From positions 1-40,904 of the forward strand of contig JBJEPW010000025.1 of assembly GCA_051881435.1 (NCBI GenBank): 40,904 nucleotides of DNA, in the 5' to 3' direction. Below the pieces are notes generated by a model. It was not told where the DNA came from, made no database searches, and saw nothing but the letters and a program-made list of their open reading frames with translations. The translations under genes and the position numbers were made by a program. The DNA comes from Fimenecus sp051881435. Lineage in GTDB: Bacteria > Bacillota > Clostridia > Oscillospirales > Acutalibacteraceae. Position 1 is the first letter of the stretch, and the number at the start of each line of letters is the position of its first letter. Of the stretch, positions 14,959 to 23,911 are shown piece by piece.

Positions 14959-16446
14959 ATGGCAGACACAAGATTTGCTATCGCACATTATCATGATGCG
15001 GCTCAGATTAACAAGCAGCTTGACGAGCTTATTGAGAAGCCTATCTACTCAATTAAGCCCGATGTGCTCAAAACTTACGAAGAGGAATATTATGATAAGA
15101 AATGTTCCAAATCAAAGGAAATGATTGCCGAAGCAAAGACAATCATCCCCGGCGGTGTTCAGCACAACCTCGCTTTCAACTATCCTTTCCCCCTTGTTTT
15201 CACAAAAGCAGAGGGCGCATATCTTTATGATATTGACGGCAACAAGTATTTCGACTTCCTTCAGGCAGGCGGCCCCACAGTTCTCGGCTCCAATCCCAAG
15301 GTAGTTCGCGAGCAGGTTATCGACCTTCTTAACACCTGCGGTCCTTCAACAGGTCTTTTCCACGAGTTTGAATACAAGCTTGCAAAGAAGATTTCCGACA
15401 GTGTTGAATCAGTTGATATGTTCCGTATGCAGGGTTCAGGTACTGAGGCTTGTATGACAGCAGTTCGCGTTGCCCGTCTTGCAACAGGTAAGAAGAATAT
15501 TCTTAAAATGGGCGGTGCTTACCACGGCTGGTCAGATCAGCTCGGTTACGGTATCCGTGTTCCCGGTTCTAAATTCACACAGGCAAACGGTGTTCCGCTT
15601 TATCTTTTCAAGCACACACAGGAATTCTTCCCCGGTGACCTTGAAGACCTTGAAAGAAAGCTCTGGCTCAATCAGTTCAGAGGCGGCACAGCAGCAGTAT
15701 TCATGGAGCCTATCGGTCCCGAAAGCGGTACTACTCCTCTTGATTACGACTTCAACAAGGGCGTTGAAAGACTTTGCCGTAAATACGGCGCACTTCTCGT
15801 ATTCGATGAGGTTGTTACAGGTTTCCGTATCGGTATGGCAGGTGCTCAGGGCTTCTTCGGCGTATCTCCTGACCTTACAATCTTCGGTAAAGTTATTGCC
15901 GGCGGTTATCCCGGAGCAGGCGGCGTAGGCGGTAAGAAGCAGTACATGAAGTATCTCGGCGCAGGTCTTGATGATTCAGGTATGAAGATTAAGAAGGCAT
16001 TTACAGGCGGTACAATGACTGCTAACCCGCTTTCATGCTGCGCAGGTTACTTTACTCTTGAAGAAATCGACAAGACAAACGCATGTCAGAAGGCAGGCGA
16101 AATGGGCGACAGACTTACAACAGGTCTTCAAGAGCTTGTTGCTAAACACGGTCTTCCCTTCGTATGCTGGAATGAAGGCTCTGTTTGCCACCTTGAAACA
16201 GTTGGTACAATGCACTACTCAATCGACTGGGCTAAGCCCTGGAAGATTCCCGGTGTTCTTTCAGCTACAAGTGAAAGAAAGAAAGAGATGCAGTATATGG
16301 GTGCTGCTTACATGGCAGAAGGACTTGTTACTCTTGCAGGCAGCCGTCTTTACACTTCAGCTGCTTATACTCCCAAGATGATTGATCAGGCTCTTAAATG
16401 CTTCGACAAAGTATTTGAGAACGTTGCAGTTAAACCTGCTGAATAA
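14959..16446 (+). CDS. Class III aminotransferase, glutamate-1-semialdehyde aminomutase-like
   Basis: A PLP enzyme of 495 residues, about 60 longer than HemL because of an N-terminal extension. Core motifs are PGGVQHN (64-70), QGSGTEACMTAVRVAR (158-173), AYHGW (187-191), LVFDEVVTGFR with Asp283, and IFGKVIAGGYPGAG with the expected PLP Lys311. The start follows GGAGGG. No haem-pathway genes are nearby, so a role in tetrapyrrole synthesis is unlikely; an amino-ketone or amino-acid catabolic role with the next gene is possible. Codon use is strongly biased, with a consensus promoter, as for a highly expressed gene. Confidence 0.88.
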   Translation: MADTRFAIAHYHDAAQINKQLDELIEKPIYSIKPDVLKTYEEEYYDKKCSKSKEMIAEAKTIIPGGVQHNLAFNYPFPLVFTKAEGAYLYDIDGNKYFDFLQAGGPTVLGSNPKVVREQVIDLLNTCGPSTGLFHEFEYKLAKKISDSVESVDMFRMQGSGTEACMTAVRVARLATGKKNILKMGGAYHGWSDQLGYGIRVPGSKFTQANGVPLYLFKHTQEFFPGDLEDLERKLWLNQFRGGTAAVFMEPIGPESGTTPLDYDFNKGVERLCRKYGALLVFDEVVTGFRIGMAGAQGFFGVSPDLTIFGKVIAGGYPGAGGVGGKKQYMKYLGAGLDDSGMKIKKAFTGGTMTANPLSCCAGYFTLEEIDKTNACQKAGEMGDRLTTGLQELVAKHGLPFVCWNEGSVCHLETVGTMHYSIDWAKPWKIPGVLSATSERKKEMQYMGAAYMAEGLVTLAGSRLYTSAAYTPKMIDQALKCFDKVFENVAVKPAE

Positions 16447-16460
16447 TTATCGTTTATTTG

Positions 16461-16493
16461 CAGGCGGACAAGAGCCCTTGTCCGCCTGTTTTT
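16461..16493 (+). terminator. Intergenic terminator
   Basis: CAGGCGGACAAG and CTTGTCCGCCTG form a 12-bp stem followed by five T. It lies between the aminotransferase and aldolase genes, so the second gene relies on read-through or an unseen promoter. Confidence 0.88.
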
Positions 16494-16520
16494 CACAAAT
16501 TAAAAAATGAGGTGAAAACC

Positions 16521-17741
16521 ATGGAAATAATGCAGGCAAAAGAGCTTGTAATCAAAGCCGGTAAAGAGCTTGTAGCGTCAGGACTTATCGCCCGCACATG
16601 GGGTAACATTTCCTGCCGTATCAGCGATACGCAGTTTGTTATCACTCCCAGCGGAAGAGCTTATGAAACACTCACTCCCGAGGAAATCGTCCTTGTAAAT
16701 ATTGAGGATTTGGAGTATGAGGGCGAGATTAAGCCTTCGAGCGAAAAGGGAATTCACGCGGCTTGCTATAAGCTTCGTCCCGAGGTAAATTTCGTTATCC
16801 ACACACACCAGATTAACGCTTCTATCGTATCGGCTCTCGGTATGGATATAAACAATGTTGAGGGTGAAAATGCAGAAGTTATCGGCAACAATGTGCCTAT
16901 TGCTTCCTACGGACTTCCGGGAACAAGCAAACTTCGCAAGGGCGTAATCGACGCTATCACCCGTTCCGATTCAAAGGCGGCTATTATGGCTCACCACGGT
17001 GCAGTTTGCATGGGTGCTGATTACGACGACGCCTTCAATGTTGCAACCCGTCTTGAAGATGTTTGCGAAAAGTATGTGCTTGATAAGTACGCTTCACTTA
17101 CAGGTGCCGTTGCAGAGGGACTTACCGCAATCAATGATTATGTAACAGAAAAATTCATCAAGAAACCTCTTGATGCTCCCGAATTCCCCGCTTGCAAAAG
17201 TGAGCGTGACGGCAGTGTGTTCAACATTTCTCTTGTTGACGGTGACGGTGCTGTTACAAGAATTGACATTGATACAGGCGACATTATTGCAGGTGACGCA
17301 AGCATTGAATCAATCGAGCTTCACCGTGCAGTTTATAAGAAACGCAAAGATGTTAACTACATCAGCCATTCAAAGGACCCTTACACAGTTACATGTTCAA
17401 AGATGGGCAAGAAAATGCGTCCTCTTATTGACGACTTTGCACAGATTTGCGGTGCAACCGTTAAGCACGCCAAATATGACCCCAACAATACTTTGAAAAC
17501 ATCAAAGAAAGTTGTTAAGGCTCTTAAAGGCAGAAACGCCGTTCTTCTTGATAACAACGGTGCTCTCTGTGTTGCAGGCAGTGAGTTTGACGGCGGCGCA
17601 ATCGAGTTTATTATGAACAAAGGCGCAAAAATCCATGTCAGCGCAAAGATGTTTAATAAATTCAGCCCCATAAGCCCCATTGAAACAAGACTTATGAGAG
17701 TTATCTATCTTGCTAAGTATTCAAAGCAGGCAAATAAATAA
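16521..17741 (+). CDS. Class II aldolase/adducin family protein with tandem domains
   Basis: A 406-residue protein, about twice the usual length. Start ATG 16521 follows AGGTGA; the longer open frame reads through the terminator. Domain 1 (about 1-215) has TWGNISCR, ITPSGR, the Glu75 region, zinc ligands HTH at 94-96 and HHGA at 158-161, so it should be an active fuculose-phosphate-aldolase-like domain. Domain 2 (about 225-406) repeats the layout (ELHRAVYKKRKDVNYISHS, MRPLIDDFAQICG, LLDNNGALC), but HTH has become SHS and HHGA has become NNGA. It probably lost its metal. Substrate unknown; context suggests a pathway shared with the aminotransferase. Confidence 0.87.
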   Translation: MEIMQAKELVIKAGKELVASGLIARTWGNISCRISDTQFVITPSGRAYETLTPEEIVLVNIEDLEYEGEIKPSSEKGIHAACYKLRPEVNFVIHTHQINASIVSALGMDINNVEGENAEVIGNNVPIASYGLPGTSKLRKGVIDAITRSDSKAAIMAHHGAVCMGADYDDAFNVATRLEDVCEKYVLDKYASLTGAVAEGLTAINDYVTEKFIKKPLDAPEFPACKSERDGSVFNISLVDGDGAVTRIDIDTGDIIAGDASIESIELHRAVYKKRKDVNYISHSKDPYTVTCSKMGKKMRPLIDDFAQICGATVKHAKYDPNNTLKTSKKVVKALKGRNAVLLDNNGALCVAGSEFDGGAIEFIMNKGAKIHVSAKMFNKFSPISPIETRLMRVIYLAKYSKQANK

Positions 17742-17765
17742 TTAAAATAGCCTAATAAAGAATTA

Positions 17766-17799
17766 CCCCCATACCAATGAACGGTATGGGGATTTTTTT
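17766..17799 (+). terminator. Terminator after the aldolase gene
   Basis: CCCCATACC and GGTATGGGG pair around AATGAAC, followed by a seven-T run. Confidence 0.88.
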
Positions 17800-17837
17800 A
17801 ACTAATTATACTGAATACTTTTTATTATGGAGACTTA

Positions 17838-19319
17838 TTACCCTATAATTGCAAGAGTAAGGCCGTTGCCGTTTGGCGACTTAACAGGCGCAATATTTTC
17901 TTTCAAGAACGGAATACAGTCTTCTTTTCCGAGACGATAATAACTCTTGCCCATATTTATAAATAATTTTATTTGACCAATCGATTCACATTTAGAGTTG
18001 AATACCTCAAATTCATTGTCATAACTGTTTATCGCTAAATAATATATTCCACTTTTTTCATTATCGTATGAACAACCTCTTGCGGTGTGAGTATAAATAT
18101 AGTTGTCTATTGTTGTTGTTAAAACCGGTGTATCTTTCACCTCTTTAGTCTGAATGTCAAAATATTTGCCGTTTTTGCTTTCGTCCTCATTTTTTACTAT
18201 ATAATCCACAATACCGTTTTCCGATATTTTCTTTGCATCTTCAAAAGTTATGCCAGTTGTAATACTGTAAGTGTATCTTGATTCAAACGGCATATATTCT
18301 TTGCCTGATTTATCAATTATTGCCCAGTTACTTGCATTGTTTTTAACAATAAACAATTCATCGCTGATGGGAAAAGCTCTGTTATACTTACCCGGTGCAA
18401 TAATTTCGTTTAATTGCAAATCATATACTGCACAGGTGTTTATTCCGTTGAAATTCTTTTCGGCGATGATATACTCATTTTTGATATAAAAAACACAGTC
18501 AGCGCCGAGCTTGCCGATTAAATTTGTTTCGTCAAAAACAATGTTTCCCTTGCCGTCATAAGCCCTGTAAGTGTATTCATCATTTTCATTACCGCTGTTG
18601 TATGTCCTTGTCATTACATATTTATTATCTGTTGAACAGAAAATACCCGAACAGTCGGCAATTTTATCGTATTTAAAATCGTAAATTCCATTGGTACTGG
18701 AATTTGAATTATAAATATCATTTACACCTACTGCAAATTCTCCGCAATCAATAAAATCAATATACTCAACATCACTGCCTTTTATTATATTTCCTTTTGT
18801 ATCAATAAGTGTTGGCTTAGCATTGTTAAAACCTTCCTCTCCCAAATTGACAAGCGTATATCCTTTGCTGAATTTATAAAATTTTTCATAACCTGCTATT
18901 TTCCCGTTTGATGCTGAAACGCCTGAATACTCTCCCTTAATTACCTCTTTACCCGTTTTGTCGATAAAGCTGTAAAATCCCGTGACTGTTTTTACCGCCG
19001 CAAGCCCTTCGCTGAACGGAAGAGCGTCATAATATGCGGGTTCTATTACATATTCGCCTGTTTTGTCAATATATCCCCAAAGTCCGCTTGTATTGTCCCG
19101 TGCCGCAATAAGCCCCTCGGAATAATCCCCTAAATCTTTCCAAGTCTTATCAAGATATGTGATTTTGGGATCTTCAATCTTCTGAACATCCTGCGGCTGA
19201 CTGTTCTGTTCGCCTGTACCGTCGTTTTCCGCGCTTTCTTTCTTTTTGCACGCAGTAAATGAGGTCAGTAAAATTGCAAACAAAAGTATAATGCTTATAA
19301 TTCTTTTCGTATTTTTCAT
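17838..19319 (-). CDS. WG-repeat lipoprotein
   Basis: A 493-residue protein. An N-terminal lipoprotein signal has a lipobox ending FTAC (Cys24), followed by a KKK-rich segment and an acidic linker. WG-type repeats are clear in the first half: GLWGYIDKTGEYVIEPAYYD, then FSEGLAAVK and FYSFIDKTGKEVI; more degenerate ones continue (NWAIIDKSGKEYMPF near residue 340). The repeats form a beta-rich surface domain of unknown ligand. GGAGG precedes the ATG. It is transcribed divergently from an XRE repressor, with a palindromic operator just after its -10 box. Confidence 0.88.
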   Translation of the reverse strand: MKNTKRIISIILLFAILLTSFTACKKKESAENDGTGEQNSQPQDVQKIEDPKITYLDKTWKDLGDYSEGLIAARDNTSGLWGYIDKTGEYVIEPAYYDALPFSEGLAAVKTVTGFYSFIDKTGKEVIKGEYSGVSASNGKIAGYEKFYKFSKGYTLVNLGEEGFNNAKPTLIDTKGNIIKGSDVEYIDFIDCGEFAVGVNDIYNSNSSTNGIYDFKYDKIADCSGIFCSTDNKYVMTRTYNSGNENDEYTYRAYDGKGNIVFDETNLIGKLGADCVFYIKNEYIIAEKNFNGINTCAVYDLQLNEIIAPGKYNRAFPISDELFIVKNNASNWAIIDKSGKEYMPFESRYTYSITTGITFEDAKKISENGIVDYIVKNEDESKNGKYFDIQTKEVKDTPVLTTTIDNYIYTHTARGCSYDNEKSGIYYLAINSYDNEFEVFNSKCESIGQIKLFINMGKSYYRLGKEDCIPFLKENIAPVKSPNGNGLTLAIIG

Positions 19320-19366
19320 TATTTTTTCCTCCTCTTATTGAGTTATTTAAAGATTTTGTCAATAAC

Positions 19367-19411
19367 TAACTCAATTGAGTTAATACTAACATGTATCAGC
19401 GCCAAAGTCAA
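19367..19411 (-). promoter_or_regulatory. WG-lipoprotein promoter with perfect palindromic operator
   Basis: TTGACT (19406-19411), 17-base spacer, TAGTAT (19383-19388) on the minus strand. The perfect palindrome TAACTCAATTGAGTTA (19367-19382) follows directly, covering the start site. A further half-site TTGAGTTA lies at 19338-19345. The divergent XRE protein is the likely ligand. Confidence 0.75.
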
Positions 19412-19455
19412 CCCAAAAGAGATAACTATTTACCCATAAATAGTATAAACTTTAA

Positions 19456-19473
19456 TTAACTCAATTAAGTTAA
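19456..19473 (+). promoter_or_regulatory. Second copy of the palindromic operator before the XRE gene
   Basis: TTAACTCAATTAAGTTAA is the same palindrome with one mismatch. It lies between a TATAAA box (19444-19449) and the XRE ribosome site, the position expected for autorepression. Confidence 0.7.
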
Positions 19474-19486
19474 GAGGTGGATATGT

Positions 19487-19735
19487 GTGAGTATTGATGT
19501 CGGCACGGCGGTACGCTTGCGAATTTTAAATTTATGTAATGAAAACGAAATAACAGTTAACAAGCTGTCAACTGTTTCAGGAATTACTCAATCAACGCTC
19601 AATAACATAGTTAGCGGCCGAAACAACAGCACCACAATTTCCACAATCAAAAAAATTTGCGATGGATTAGATATTACTCTGATAGAGTTTTTCTCCGATG
19701 AGTTGTTCGAAAACTTAGAACAAGAAATAAAATAG
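19487..19735 (+). CDS. XRE/Cro-C1 family transcriptional regulator
   Basis: An 82-residue single helix-turn-helix protein. GTG start preceded by GAGGTGG; the nearby ATG frame stops at once. The HTH spans about residues 8-62, with VNKLSTVSGITQSTLNNIVSG as scaffold and recognition helices and DITLIEFFSDE at the end. The tail is acidic. It probably represses itself and the WG lipoprotein through the TAACTCAATTGAGTTA-type sites. Confidence 0.9.
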   Translation: MSIDVGTAVRLRILNLCNENEITVNKLSTVSGITQSTLNNIVSGRNNSTTISTIKKICDGLDITLIEFFSDELFENLEQEIK

Positions 19736-19740
19736 TCGCA

Positions 19741-19780
19741 AAAAACGGGCAGTTCACATTTCGTGAATTGCTCGTTTTTT
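19741..19780 (+). terminator. Terminator of the XRE gene
   Basis: CGGGCAGTTCAC pairs with GTGAATTGCTCG, allowing G-U pairs, and ends in six T. Confidence 0.8.
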
Positions 19781-19810
19781 ATGCAATTATAGTTAGATTT
19801 ACCTTGGCTA

Positions 19811-20036
19811 ATGGCACACACGCCGAAGGTAGGTGCGTGATTTTTGGACGACTTGACTCTGTTTTTAACTTAATTTTTGTAAAGCTGTATTGCTCCCTCT
19901 GACGAGGGAGCTGTCGAGCGTTAGCGAGACTGAGGGAGAGAAACGAACTTTGTATTAAATTTGTAAAAATTCTCTCCCCCAGTCATTTTTTTAAAATAAC
20001 AGCCCCCTCGTCAGAGGGGGCAATAGTGTGTGCCAT
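19811..20036. mobile_element. MITE-like palindromic element, about 226 bp, non-coding
   Basis: Outer ends ATGGCACACA (19811-19820) and TGTGTGCCAT (20027-20036) are exact inverted repeats. Inside, GCTCCCTCTGACGAGGGAGC near 19892 and GCCCCCTCGTCAGAGGGGGC near 20002 are near-matching palindromes in inverted orientation. GACTGAGGGAGAGAA pairs with TTCTCTCCCCCAGTC in the centre. The whole element can fold into one long structure. It has no ORF, so any movement would need a transposase supplied elsewhere. I recall the CCCTCTGACGAGGGAG module from many gut Clostridia. Confidence 0.75.
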
Positions 20037-20085
20037 AGTTTTTTCGGGACGATTCAAAGTACCCGTAAAAATTGTAATTCATTTT

Positions 20086-20913
20086 TTAATGAATATGCGT
20101 ATGAGTGTGCCCTATTCCGCAAAGGGCAAAATACCATTCAAGGATTTTCGTGCCTACAAACATACAAATCACAACCGCCGCCGCAAGATGTGGCGCAAAG
20201 GGTACCTTGCGGGGAACCTTGCCCTTGTTTTTGACAGCGCAGAAAACAAGATAAAGTGTTCCGAGAACGCCGCCCATAACAAGAGAAAGCAAAACCACCT
20301 TCCAGCCCAGCAAAAATCCGCAGGCCGCCATAAGCTTTATGTCGCCGCCGCCCATACCGCCTTTTGTGATAACGGCAAGGAGGAAAAGAATACCGCTTGC
20401 GGCGAAAAATCCGATTATACGCTCTAAAAGGCAGGTCCAATCGAACCCCTCGGCGATAAGCTCGTCTATATAAACGATTATTCCGCCCACAAGCACGGTT
20501 ATCCACATTGAATCGGGAATTTCCATTGTGCGCCAGTCGATTACGGCTGTCACAAGCAAAGCGGAGAACGCGGCACAGTAGCCAAGCAAGGCGATCTTCG
20601 GCTCGGCTCCGCAGACAAACCAGAATATGAGCGCATACATAACGCCGTTGATTGCCTCAACTATTGGGTATTGCGGTGATATTTTCGCCTTGCAGTAACG
20701 GCACTTTCCCCCAAGAAAAATCCAACTGAACAGAGGTACTAAATCAATGGGGTACAGCCTGTGATTACAGCTCATACAATGACTGCTTTCGCTGACGATA
20801 TTTTCTTTTTTAGGAATACGGTAAATCAGCACATTAAGGAAACTGCCGATAGTAATTCCGAAAAGGAACACAATCACCGCATAAAATATTTTTGTAACCA
20901 AAATAAAGTCCAT
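20086..20913 (-). CDS. pilD: Prepilin peptidase / N-methyltransferase PilD
   Basis: A 275-residue integral membrane aspartic protease. Residues 1-30 are the first membrane helix with GSFLNVLIYRIPKKE. The cytoplasmic N-methyltransferase-type domain keeps both CxxC pairs (CMSCNHRLY, CRYCKAKISPQYPIVE). The catalytic aspartates are in AVIDWRTMEIPD and GMGGGDIKLM. Eight membrane helices are likely. The C-terminus is an unusual His-rich HTHTHIH. It cleaves after Gly in the five prepilins encoded upstream and methylates the new N-terminus. Three bases separate it from the yfhO-like gene. Confidence 0.95.
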   Translation of the reverse strand: MDFILVTKIFYAVIVFLFGITIGSFLNVLIYRIPKKENIVSESSHCMSCNHRLYPIDLVPLFSWIFLGGKCRYCKAKISPQYPIVEAINGVMYALIFWFVCGAEPKIALLGYCAAFSALLVTAVIDWRTMEIPDSMWITVLVGGIIVYIDELIAEGFDWTCLLERIIGFFAASGILFLLAVITKGGMGGGDIKLMAACGFLLGWKVVLLSLVMGGVLGTLYLVFCAVKNKGKVPRKVPFAPHLAAAVVICMFVGTKILEWYFALCGIGHTHTHIH

Positions 20914-20916
20914 ATT

Positions 20917-23736
20917 TTATTCCTCATTCACATCATTTGAAACGATTATATCACTTTCCTGCTCTTTTTTAAAGCGTTTTGTTGAAATTACCGCCCACGC
21001 AATGAGAATGAGTACGCTGACGCCGGTAATAACCGCACCGGGAATAAATCCTTGGGGCACATATTTCATTTCAACAATGTGCTCACCCTTTGAAATTTCC
21101 GTCATAAGAATATGGCTTTCATGCTCATAAAGGGGGACTTCTTCTCCGTCAATGGTGATTGTCCAGCCCTCGTCATAGGCGGTGGGGATATAAAGCACAC
21201 CGTCCTCATAGCTTGTAACCTTTGCCTTTACATAAGTATCCTCAAATTCAAGCATTTCGGTATCGCTCATAGCGTCAAGCTTTTGGTAGGCTTTTTCAAA
21301 TTTATCCATATCAACGGTAAAGGCAGTAAGAGTAACACTTCCCTGCTCCAAAGCATAAACTGCTTCACCCTGAACGGCGTTTTCACGGTATCCGCCCACA
21401 GATATTTCCGCAATATCGCCTTTTTTAACCTCACCTATTTCAAAGGTGCACTTGCTGTCTTTCCCGAAAACGGTATAGCTGTGCTCAACACCATTAACCG
21501 TAACTTTAAGGTCGGACAATTCATTTGAACTTGCATATATATACATAATTCCGTCTGTTTCTGCAACGGAGGTATATTTAATATAAGCGGGCTTTGTCAT
21601 ATCCTCAATTCTATACGACCAGCCGTTCATACGGCTTTCAAGATATTCAAGATACTCTCTGTTTTCCTCAACGTGGTTATGTTCGTCTGTAATGTTAGCC
21701 TCAAATCTGTCAATAATTGAAATATGCTCACAGTTTTCGTAGCTGAAATTACTGTTTGTATTATAAAAAACAATATTTTCACTTGTATCGGTAAGCAACT
21801 GTGCGGCGTAATTAAGATTATCAACATGGATGGGGAAAACATACGGTTCCCAACTCCATATGCTCGGGCTCACGGTATACATAAACGGCATAGTATAATT
21901 ATTCTTGTAGAATATGTATCCGTCTTTTTCAGAAATTTTTTCTCTGTATTGATTTTCGGACAAATGACCCGTTCCGTCGATATAATACTCTGTGGGGAAG
22001 AACATATTGAATACGGGAGTTTGCTCGCTTGAACCGTTTTGCTGATTCAGCCGGTTGCCGTATGTTCCCATATCCACCATAACAAGCTCAAAGTTACCGT
22101 CGGAGGTTGAAGAATAACCCTCATAGCCGTTGTATCCGAACAAAGCACCGTACATAAGCATATCGCCGAAGGTTTGCTTTTTACTTGAAAAATGAACATT
22201 ATCATAATCCTGCGTATCAGTGATAAATTCTCCAACGACTCCGTATTCATCAAAATTTTCCCGCATTTCAACCGTGTCTATTACCTTACCGTTCAAAACT
22301 ACAGCTTCAACTGCAACGCAAAGCAACAAAGAAAGAGTAAACGCTTTTTTGAACTTGTCACTCTTTGAAATCAGAATGAGAATCGCGGTAAATACCGCTA
22401 TGAACACCACAAGGATTATCGCTATGCTCAATGAATGGACAAAAAAGCCAAATAGCTCGCTGAAATAGATTGCCGAAACACATACGAGGGCAAAAACTGT
22501 ACCTGCCGCAATTCCGTAAACAGGAATATTTTTAATTTCGCAGAACGCCTCATATGCAATTTTGAGCAGGATAAAGCTATAAACAAACGCGAAACGGTAC
22601 ATAACACCGGCAGGCTCGCCAAAGCCGTGCCAGATATTATAAATGTCATAAAACAACATAGAAATCCAAATTGATAAAATCAAAAACAGATTTCCGATTT
22701 TTTTCCGCATTGATATTTTCTTGGAAAAGAAATATGCCACACAAAGAATTACGGTAACAATACCCGAAAAACAGAAAATGCAGTCGAATGATGTCAGCGT
22801 TGAATAGTTTATTTCAAATGGAAAAATGTGGGAAGCGAGCAGCCCGAGAATATCCTTGAATCCAAAATTTAAAACTCTGTTGGTAATAGCGCCTTTACCT
22901 GTTGACTGAAGCGTGTAAAACGAGGGCAGAGTCATTATTGCCGAAATTCCTACGGCGAGCAAAGATGAAGCGACAAATTTCAAAAAGTTTCCTAAAAGAA
23001 ATGAGTTCCTGAAAACACTAAAAATATTTATGCCTTCTTCGACTTCTTCGTTTTCTTCATCGGAGCTTACAGTTTTTTCAACCTTGACTTCGTCATCGGA
23101 AATAAACAGATATATAAAGTATATTACGCTGAAAATACAGGAAATCCAGCCGATGTAGAAATTAGAGGCAACTGTCAAGCCGAGAAAGAGAGAGTATATC
23201 CATGCACTTTTCCCCTCAGTTATTCTGTTTAAGCCGAGAATAACAAGAGGGAAATATATAATAGCATCAAACCATGATGTAAATGATATACACACTATCA
23301 TAAATGATGACATTGCCCATAAAACCGAAAAAATCGCTACTGATAAATCCTTGCGCTTATAGGAATATCGCAAAAAAATGCTGAATGTTAAAGCAATCAA
23401 TACCGGCTTTAACAATGTAATAAGCGAAAAAGCGTCCATCATTCTGTTCACAGGGAAAAAAACTGCTATCAAATTTAAAGGAGAAGCCAGATAATATGAG
23501 ATTATCGACCAAAAATTTGAACCGTTGGATACTCTCCATGAAAACAAAAGAGAACCGCCTTCACGAATTTTTGAAGCAAGCTCCGAAAGGAACGGAACAT
23601 ACTGTGCTATGCCGTCATAGGCAGCAGTTGAATTGGCTCCGAATGGGAATATCCCACCCAGCGCATACAGCACAACCATTATAAGTAAAGTAATTATTGG
23701 AGCAACAGCAATAATCGGTATCTTCTTCGTTTTCAT
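20917..23736 (-). CDS. YfhO family membrane protein (GT-C-like)
   Basis: A 939-residue protein. About 12-13 membrane helices in residues 1-500 are followed by a large extracytoplasmic domain (about 500-905), a final membrane helix and a short acidic tail. The N-terminal FPFGANSTAAYDGIAQYVPF and the repeated ENxxVxGFR-like C-terminal beta segments fit the YfhO family. B. subtilis YfhO is implicated in glycosylating lipoteichoic acid; others are predicted glycosyltransferases. An acidic loop (SSDEENEEVEEG) sits near residue 235. Position between the pilin genes and pilD suggests but does not prove pilin or surface glycosylation. Confidence 0.85.
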   Translation of the reverse strand: MKTKKIPIIAVAPIITLLIMVVLYALGGIFPFGANSTAAYDGIAQYVPFLSELASKIREGGSLLFSWRVSNGSNFWSIISYYLASPLNLIAVFFPVNRMMDAFSLITLLKPVLIALTFSIFLRYSYKRKDLSVAIFSVLWAMSSFMIVCISFTSWFDAIIYFPLVILGLNRITEGKSAWIYSLFLGLTVASNFYIGWISCIFSVIYFIYLFISDDEVKVEKTVSSDEENEEVEEGINIFSVFRNSFLLGNFLKFVASSLLAVGISAIMTLPSFYTLQSTGKGAITNRVLNFGFKDILGLLASHIFPFEINYSTLTSFDCIFCFSGIVTVILCVAYFFSKKISMRKKIGNLFLILSIWISMLFYDIYNIWHGFGEPAGVMYRFAFVYSFILLKIAYEAFCEIKNIPVYGIAAGTVFALVCVSAIYFSELFGFFVHSLSIAIILVVFIAVFTAILILISKSDKFKKAFTLSLLLCVAVEAVVLNGKVIDTVEMRENFDEYGVVGEFITDTQDYDNVHFSSKKQTFGDMLMYGALFGYNGYEGYSSTSDGNFELVMVDMGTYGNRLNQQNGSSEQTPVFNMFFPTEYYIDGTGHLSENQYREKISEKDGYIFYKNNYTMPFMYTVSPSIWSWEPYVFPIHVDNLNYAAQLLTDTSENIVFYNTNSNFSYENCEHISIIDRFEANITDEHNHVEENREYLEYLESRMNGWSYRIEDMTKPAYIKYTSVAETDGIMYIYASSNELSDLKVTVNGVEHSYTVFGKDSKCTFEIGEVKKGDIAEISVGGYRENAVQGEAVYALEQGSVTLTAFTVDMDKFEKAYQKLDAMSDTEMLEFEDTYVKAKVTSYEDGVLYIPTAYDEGWTITIDGEEVPLYEHESHILMTEISKGEHIVEMKYVPQGFIPGAVITGVSVLILIAWAVISTKRFKKEQESDIIVSNDVNEE

Positions 23737-23767
23737 AAAATCATCCTAATTCCTAACGTGTTTTAAT

Positions 23768-23796
23768 AATATATTACCAAAATAAGTTTACCACAA
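23768..23796 (-). promoter_or_regulatory. Candidate promoter of yfhO-pilD
   Basis: TTGTGG (23791-23796), 17-base spacer, TATATT (23768-23773). Downstream of the pilin terminator, so the last two genes would form their own unit. Confidence 0.4.
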
Positions 23797-23840
23797 ACTA
23801 CCGTTCAAATCAATAGCCGGTATAAGACTACAAATAAAAT

Positions 23841-23866
23841 AGGAGGTTCAAAAGAACCTCCTACTT
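23841..23866 (-). terminator. Terminator of the pilin gene
   Basis: AGGAGGTTC and GAACCTCCT form a perfect 9-bp stem with a four-base loop; on the minus strand an ATTTTATTT tract follows to about 23832. Confidence 0.75.
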
Positions 23867-23911
23867 ATTAGTTTAGTTTGAATACTTTAATATAAGTTTT
23901 CAATCCTTAAA

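Noticed and set aside
14959..16446. Calling the aminotransferase hemL
   Set aside because: It is about 60 residues longer than HemL, and no tetrapyrrole genes are near; only the superfamily can be supported.
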